From JAMXLO01 sp963812075 (GTDB taxonomy: Bacteria; Pseudomonadota; Alphaproteobacteria; Acetobacterales; Acetobacteraceae), in assembly GCA_963812075.1 (NCBI GenBank), contig CAWETN010000008.1, positions 496,001-560,000 of the forward strand: 64,000 nucleotides of DNA, read 5' to 3'. The position numbers were made by a program, and so were the translations under genes. The notes beneath the pieces were generated by a model that saw only the letters and a list, made by a program, of their open reading frames with translations, was not told the DNA's origin and did not search any database. Below are positions 61,977 through 64,000 of this stretch, in pieces; position 1 is the first letter of the stretch, and every line of letters starts with the position of its first letter.

Positions 61977-62953
61977 ATGGACATGAAGTTCGGCTTCACA
62001 GTGATGGCGGACATCGACGAAATCGGCTTCTTCAGCCACGCCGAGGCGCTGGGCTATGCGTCGGTCTGGGTGGCCGACAGCCAGATGCTGTTCTCCGACT
62101 GCTACGCGGTGCTGGCCCTGGCGGCGCGGGCGACGCGCACGCTGCGCATCGGTCCCGGCACCGCGATCTGCGGCACGCGGATCCGCCGGTGCAGGTCGCG
62201 GCAGTGGCAACGCTCAACCGGCTGGCCCCGCGAGCGACGTGTTCCTGGGCATCGGCACCGGCAACACCGCGATGCGCAGCATGGGGCACGGCCGATGCGC
62301 ATCGCCGAGTTCGCCGGGGTCATTTCGCGTGCTGTCGGCGCTGCTGCGCGGCGAGGTGACCGACTACGCGTTCCGTTGTCGCGACCGGTCAGCATGCTGA
62401 TGCACGACTTCAAATACATCAACCTGGAACCGAGGGTCCCGCTGTATGTCTCGGGATGGGCCGCGCGCCATGGGTCTGGCGGGCGAGGACACGATGACGG
62501 TGTTCGCCATCCCGCCGGCGGCGTGCGGTCGCCGACGCCGGCCATGTGCGTCAGGGTGCGAGCCGGGCCAACCGCGACATCACCGGCTTCCGCAACGCGG
62601 CGCTGACCAACGTCGCGGTGCTGCAGCCCGGCGCCGGTCGGAAATGGATCGGACCAAGGCGATGCTCGGCCCGAACGGGATGACCGCGTCTCCTATTTTC
62701 GACGAAGTGCACGAACGCCGCACGACCCGCCGGCGCGCAGAGTTCCACTACACGAAGCTGCATCCCGGCGAGGCGGAGCTGATCGACGCGCAGCTGATCC
62801 GCGACACCTGCCTGGTCGGCACGCCCGGGGAGCTGATCGAGCGCATCGGCCAACTCGAGCGGGCGGGCTGCAGGAGCTGACGTTCGCCACAGGCAACGCC
62901 AGCAAGTGGCGGCTGGCGGAGGATTTCGCGCGGCGGTGATGGAGCGGCTGTAG
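61977..62953 (+). pseudogene. LLM class flavin oxidoreductase, heavily frameshifted
   Basis: Fragments in all three frames form one protein of the F420/FMN LLM family. In order: MKFGFTVMADIDEIGFFSHAEALG (61983), VQVAAVATLNRLAPR (about 62185), VFLGIGTGNTAMRSMG (about 62238), PMRIAEFAGVIS (about 62294), VLSALLRGEVTDYAFR (about 62330), SMLMHDFKYINLEPR (about 62393), RAMGLAGEDTM (about 62467), RANRDITGFRNAALTNVAVLQPG (about 62563), HYTKLHPGEAELIDAQLIRDT (about 62745) and LQELTFATGNASKWRLAEDFARR (62868). About nine frame changes occur in under 1 kb and part of the C-terminal third is missing. No product can be made. Confidence 0.85.
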
Positions 62954-62965
62954 AGCGGTCCGACG

Positions 62966-64000
62966 TTACTGACCGTCATCCACCCAGGTCTCGATGTTGT
63001 CGCTGGTCTCCTCTGTCCGCCGGTGTTCCGTCAGGACGTCGCTCGATACGATCTTCCCGTTCGCGTCGGCCAGACTGTACGATGATCGCACCGCCACTGT
63101 GTTCGCATCCTGTGGGCCCATGTGGTTTGTCTCGGTCCGGTGCCGCGCCAGCACCTGGACCGAGAGAACGTAGCCATTGTCGCGCAGCCGCGCTTCCGCT
63201 TCGTCGCCGCGGAACAGCTGCGGGCCGGCGCCGGGCAGCGCATCGTCGAGTGCCGACAACACCCGTGCGGTTGCCTCGAGCTGTGCCTTTACGCCGGCCA
63301 GTTTCTCTCCGTCTGGCGGCGGTTCCTTCGCTCCGAGCCGCTGCGAAATCCGGCCAAGCGCATCGCGCAGCTGATCGGCTTGCCGGCGAATTTCACCAGC
63401 CGGTGTCGCAGGCGTCCGGGCACCGGTGTTTCTGCCGAGGTGGCTGAAGGCCTGCGCCAGCGTCGAGGGATGCAGGACTTCGATGCCATGCCGCCGCAGG
63501 TTCCCGGCGACGAGCAATGTCAGGGCACGGCTGTCGATCGTGACGGGAAAGTGCTTCTCCGCGGTCTCCTTCTGGGTGAACAGCTGCCACAGTGCGAGCC
63601 CGGCCGGGATCGCCGCTGCGACCACCGGGCCGATGAACCCCAGAACATTGAGCTGTTCGTTCTGAGGCTCGGGAAGAAGCTCGTGTGCAGCACCGATCTC
63701 GGCCTGCATCCGGGCCAGCAGCACGCGGGTGATCGCCAGGAACGAACGCAGTGCAGCGAGGTCCACGCCGTCGTCCCAGGTCTGCACCAGCACGCATTTC
63801 GGCTGCTCCGCGCGCGTGAGGCCGGCGATCGTTCCGGCGGCCCTTGCCATGCCGCGATAGGCAAGAATTCGTGGCCGGAAACGACGCGCCCTCAACCGAG
63901 ATCTTATTGCCCAGCCCCTTCACCACATCGCTCGTGATGGCCTTCAGCGCGTCGACCAGTGGATCGCCGCTGGTGGTTGCCGCTGCCGCTGGCTTGTCCG
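62966..64000 (-). pseudogene. Unknown protein, cut by the right window edge and frameshifted
   Basis: Unrecognised protein whose start is beyond position 64000. The first visible residues are DKPAAAATTSGDPLVDALKAI, a low-complexity linker. An extra base near 63887 shifts the frame after GLGNKISVEG; beyond it, PRILAYRGMARAAGTIAGL, VLVQTWDDGVDLAALRSF, a hydrophobic segment VLGFIGPVVAAAIPAGLALW near 63620 and a C-terminal VLSVQVLARHRTETN region continue to 62966. It has one likely membrane helix, so it is probably an envelope protein. No family assigned. Confidence 0.6.

Overview
This 64 kb window is chromosomal DNA of a GC-rich alphaproteobacterium. Small marker genes typical of that class are present: the DUF1013/TrcR cell-cycle regulator, DUF1192 and two DUF465 (YdcH-like) proteins beside purE-purK, and an alphaproteobacterial-type ribosomal protein L31. 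The density of solute-binding, flavoenzyme and SDR genes would suit Rhodospirillales/Acetobacteraceae, but that is inference from gene content only. I see no rRNA, tRNA, CRISPR array, transposase or phage gene.

Layout. 1-5.5 kb: a PEP-mutase/isocitrate-lyase-family enzyme cut by the left edge, an NHL beta-propeller protein, a patatin-like lipase, 3-hydroxybutyrate dehydrogenase, and a GmhA-like isomerase translationally coupled to a nucleotide-sugar epimerase. 5.5-11.7 kb: a three-gene 2-oxoacid:acceptor oxidoreductase operon (FAD/iron-sulfur subunit, KorA, KorB), then a Liv-type solute-binding protein. 11.7-17.2 kb: a two-subunit molybdenum hydroxylase behind an aminotransferase, a VOC protein and an old-yellow-enzyme homologue. 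17.3-22.5 kb: housekeeping and stress genes: LTXXQ protein, L31, Hsp20 behind a possible RNA thermometer, a FitAB/VapBC toxin-antitoxin pair, TrcR, purE and purK. 22.6-31 kb: a secreted protein of unknown function, MarR with a wrecked EmrB-type exporter, and a large P-loop NTPase carrying a nucleotidyl-cyclase-like domain, which is the most unusual gene here. 28.4-47.8 kb: a catabolic/accessory stretch of thioesterase, VOC, amidohydrolase, two FAD oxidoreductases, SDRs, D-aminoacylase, LLM monooxygenase, agmatinase, cytochrome P450, MFS and MmgE/PrpD genes. 48.3-58.3 kb: a surface-polysaccharide block with an RTX-type secreted glycoside-hydrolase-like protein, an ABC-2 exporter pair, GNAT, two tandem aminotransferases, and an MBOAT O-acetyltransferase with an AlgJ/AlgX-like partner. 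58.3-64 kb: envelope proteins (YXG-rich lipoprotein, FecR/DUF6600 protein with 69-bp repeats, small lipoprotein), DoxX, a shattered LLM pseudogene behind a perfect FNR-type box, and a gene cut by the right edge.

A pervasive feature is frameshifting. From 25 kb onward eight genes each contain a one-base insertion that, when removed, restores a full-length conserved protein; one also has a one-base deletion plus a larger internal deletion, and another gene has about nine frame changes. The first 25 kb has none. This is either real decay of accessory genes or local consensus error, and it affects how the broken genes should be read. Several regulatory elements stand out: two copies of an extragenic palindrome, a 23-bp tandem duplication before the Kor operon, a ROSE-like leader, an operator-like palindrome over the antitoxin start codon, and a perfect TTGAT-N4-ATCAA box.
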